This document shows, in pieces, positions 63,301-64,000 of a stretch of 64,000 nucleotides of DNA. The notes beneath the pieces are model-generated. The model did not search any database. It was not told where the DNA came from and was given only the letters and a program-made list of their open reading frames with translations. How positions within the stretch are numbered: position 1 is the stretch's first letter; each line of letters starts with the position of its first letter. Made by a program: the position numbers and the translations under genes. Where the stretch lies: NCBI GenBank assembly GCA_030674185.1, contig CM060307.1:50812883-50876882 (forward strand). Direction: 5' to 3'. This DNA comes from Monoplex corrugatus. Its lineage: Eukaryota > Mollusca > Gastropoda > Littorinimorpha > Ranellidae.

Positions 63301-64000
63301 TTTGTTCAAGAGGGATTCATCACACTCAGACAACTCCACCAAATCTGTCAACAACTGCTTGGCAGACTCCCTGAGCCAGTGCAAAAACCTTTATGCTGGC
63401 AAGGTAGAAAAGACACAAATATGACACAAATATAACGCAAAAAGAAATAAATAGTGAACTACAAGAAAAACACTGAACCACAAGTGGCGTCAACACAACG
63501 GGAAAGGGCACTGTGCTGTAGATGTGTCAGCAGGTCAAGGTACGGACCCATACACAGAAGCATCAACTAAGGAAAAATTATTTTAGTTTGTACAAAGACT
63601 GGATCTGAACCCAAGATTTCAGTATACAGAGGATTCATTTCCTAAGGGAAAAAAATCCAGTTAATACTACAAAACATCCAGATGAATGTGAAATTCAGGT
63701 CTGTCCCATAAAAAAAAAAAAAATTTTTTTTAGTCTACACTAAGAAAGTCAGATTTTCTTGGTTTTCAGATTTATCTGTACATAAACATGACAGTATGGT
63801 AATTATGGCTTGAGGTAGCCTACTATGAACATGGTTTGTAGTATTAAATACCATATGGACACATGATCACACTATGGACTTTTTCATGGAAACTTGTTCT
63901 CCAATCTGCAAATTCAGTGACACTGCTCAGTCCAAGTGGTAGTATTTAGTGCTGATCATTTGAATCTTAAAACACACCTGAATGACTGATGAAGGCTCTC
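63301..64000 (+). other. Window end: nothing recognised
   Basis: A-rich sequence. No gene or repeat family seen. Confidence 0.4.

Overview
The window is animal nuclear DNA, most likely from a mollusc and probably a gastropod. That guess rests on long AT-rich introns, abundant CA/TG microsatellites, and CR1/L2-like, RTE-like and tRNA-derived repeats of a kind I associate with gastropods; it is an inference, not a database result. Only one host gene is visible. It is a complete single-copy-looking Imp/IGF2BP gene (insulin-like growth factor 2 mRNA-binding protein) on the + strand. Its 16 coding exons run from 42 to 51116. All introns are GT-AG, every exon phase joins, and the spliced CDS is 1755 nt (584 aa) with the family order RRM1-RRM2-KH1-KH2-KH3-KH4. 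Position 51117 onward is 3' UTR and/or intergenic DNA in which I recognise no further gene.

Almost everything else is mobile DNA in the introns. Intron 1 (214-12414) holds an RTE-like LINE remnant, a nearly full-length APE/RT LINE (about 4450-8460, one stop and one frameshift), a 5'-truncated CR1/L2-like LINE (8655-10345) and a retroposon copy. Introns 2-7 hold CR1 and SINE remnants. Intron 8 holds a minus-strand LINE (about 24900-29570) split by a decayed piggyBac. Intron 10 holds an I-clade-like LINE with RT and RNase H. Intron 11 (33756-38888) contains a three-level nest: a CR1 RT remnant, split by a roughly 555-bp retroposon with a 12-bp target duplication, itself split by an intact-looking piggyBac element (34937-37574, 582-aa transposase). 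A second piggyBac deletion derivative (38050-38730) follows. Introns 12-14 hold further retroposon copies, a GC-rich repeat block and two more piggyBac remnants.

The most interesting signal is this set of about nine TTAA-flanked elements: five with transposase pieces and four short MITE-like ones. Several belong to different terminal-repeat families. Yet at least six share one layout: a motif, often a palindrome, starting 12-16 bp inside one terminus and repeated 35-45 bp further in. In the copies that keep coding sequence this is the end next to the transposase N-terminus. The same TTAA in the tail of the roughly 555-bp retroposon was hit twice by two different piggyBac families. These elements therefore offer a small natural experiment on target choice and end recognition.

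The 3' part (51117-64000) has a proximal AATAAA at 51340, a 49-bp x 5 minisatellite, two MITEs (one inserted into the tRNA-like head of a SINE), one retroposon copy and CA-rich microsatellites. All calls come from reading the sequence by eye. Repeat boundaries are approximate unless target duplications or inverted repeats are quoted.
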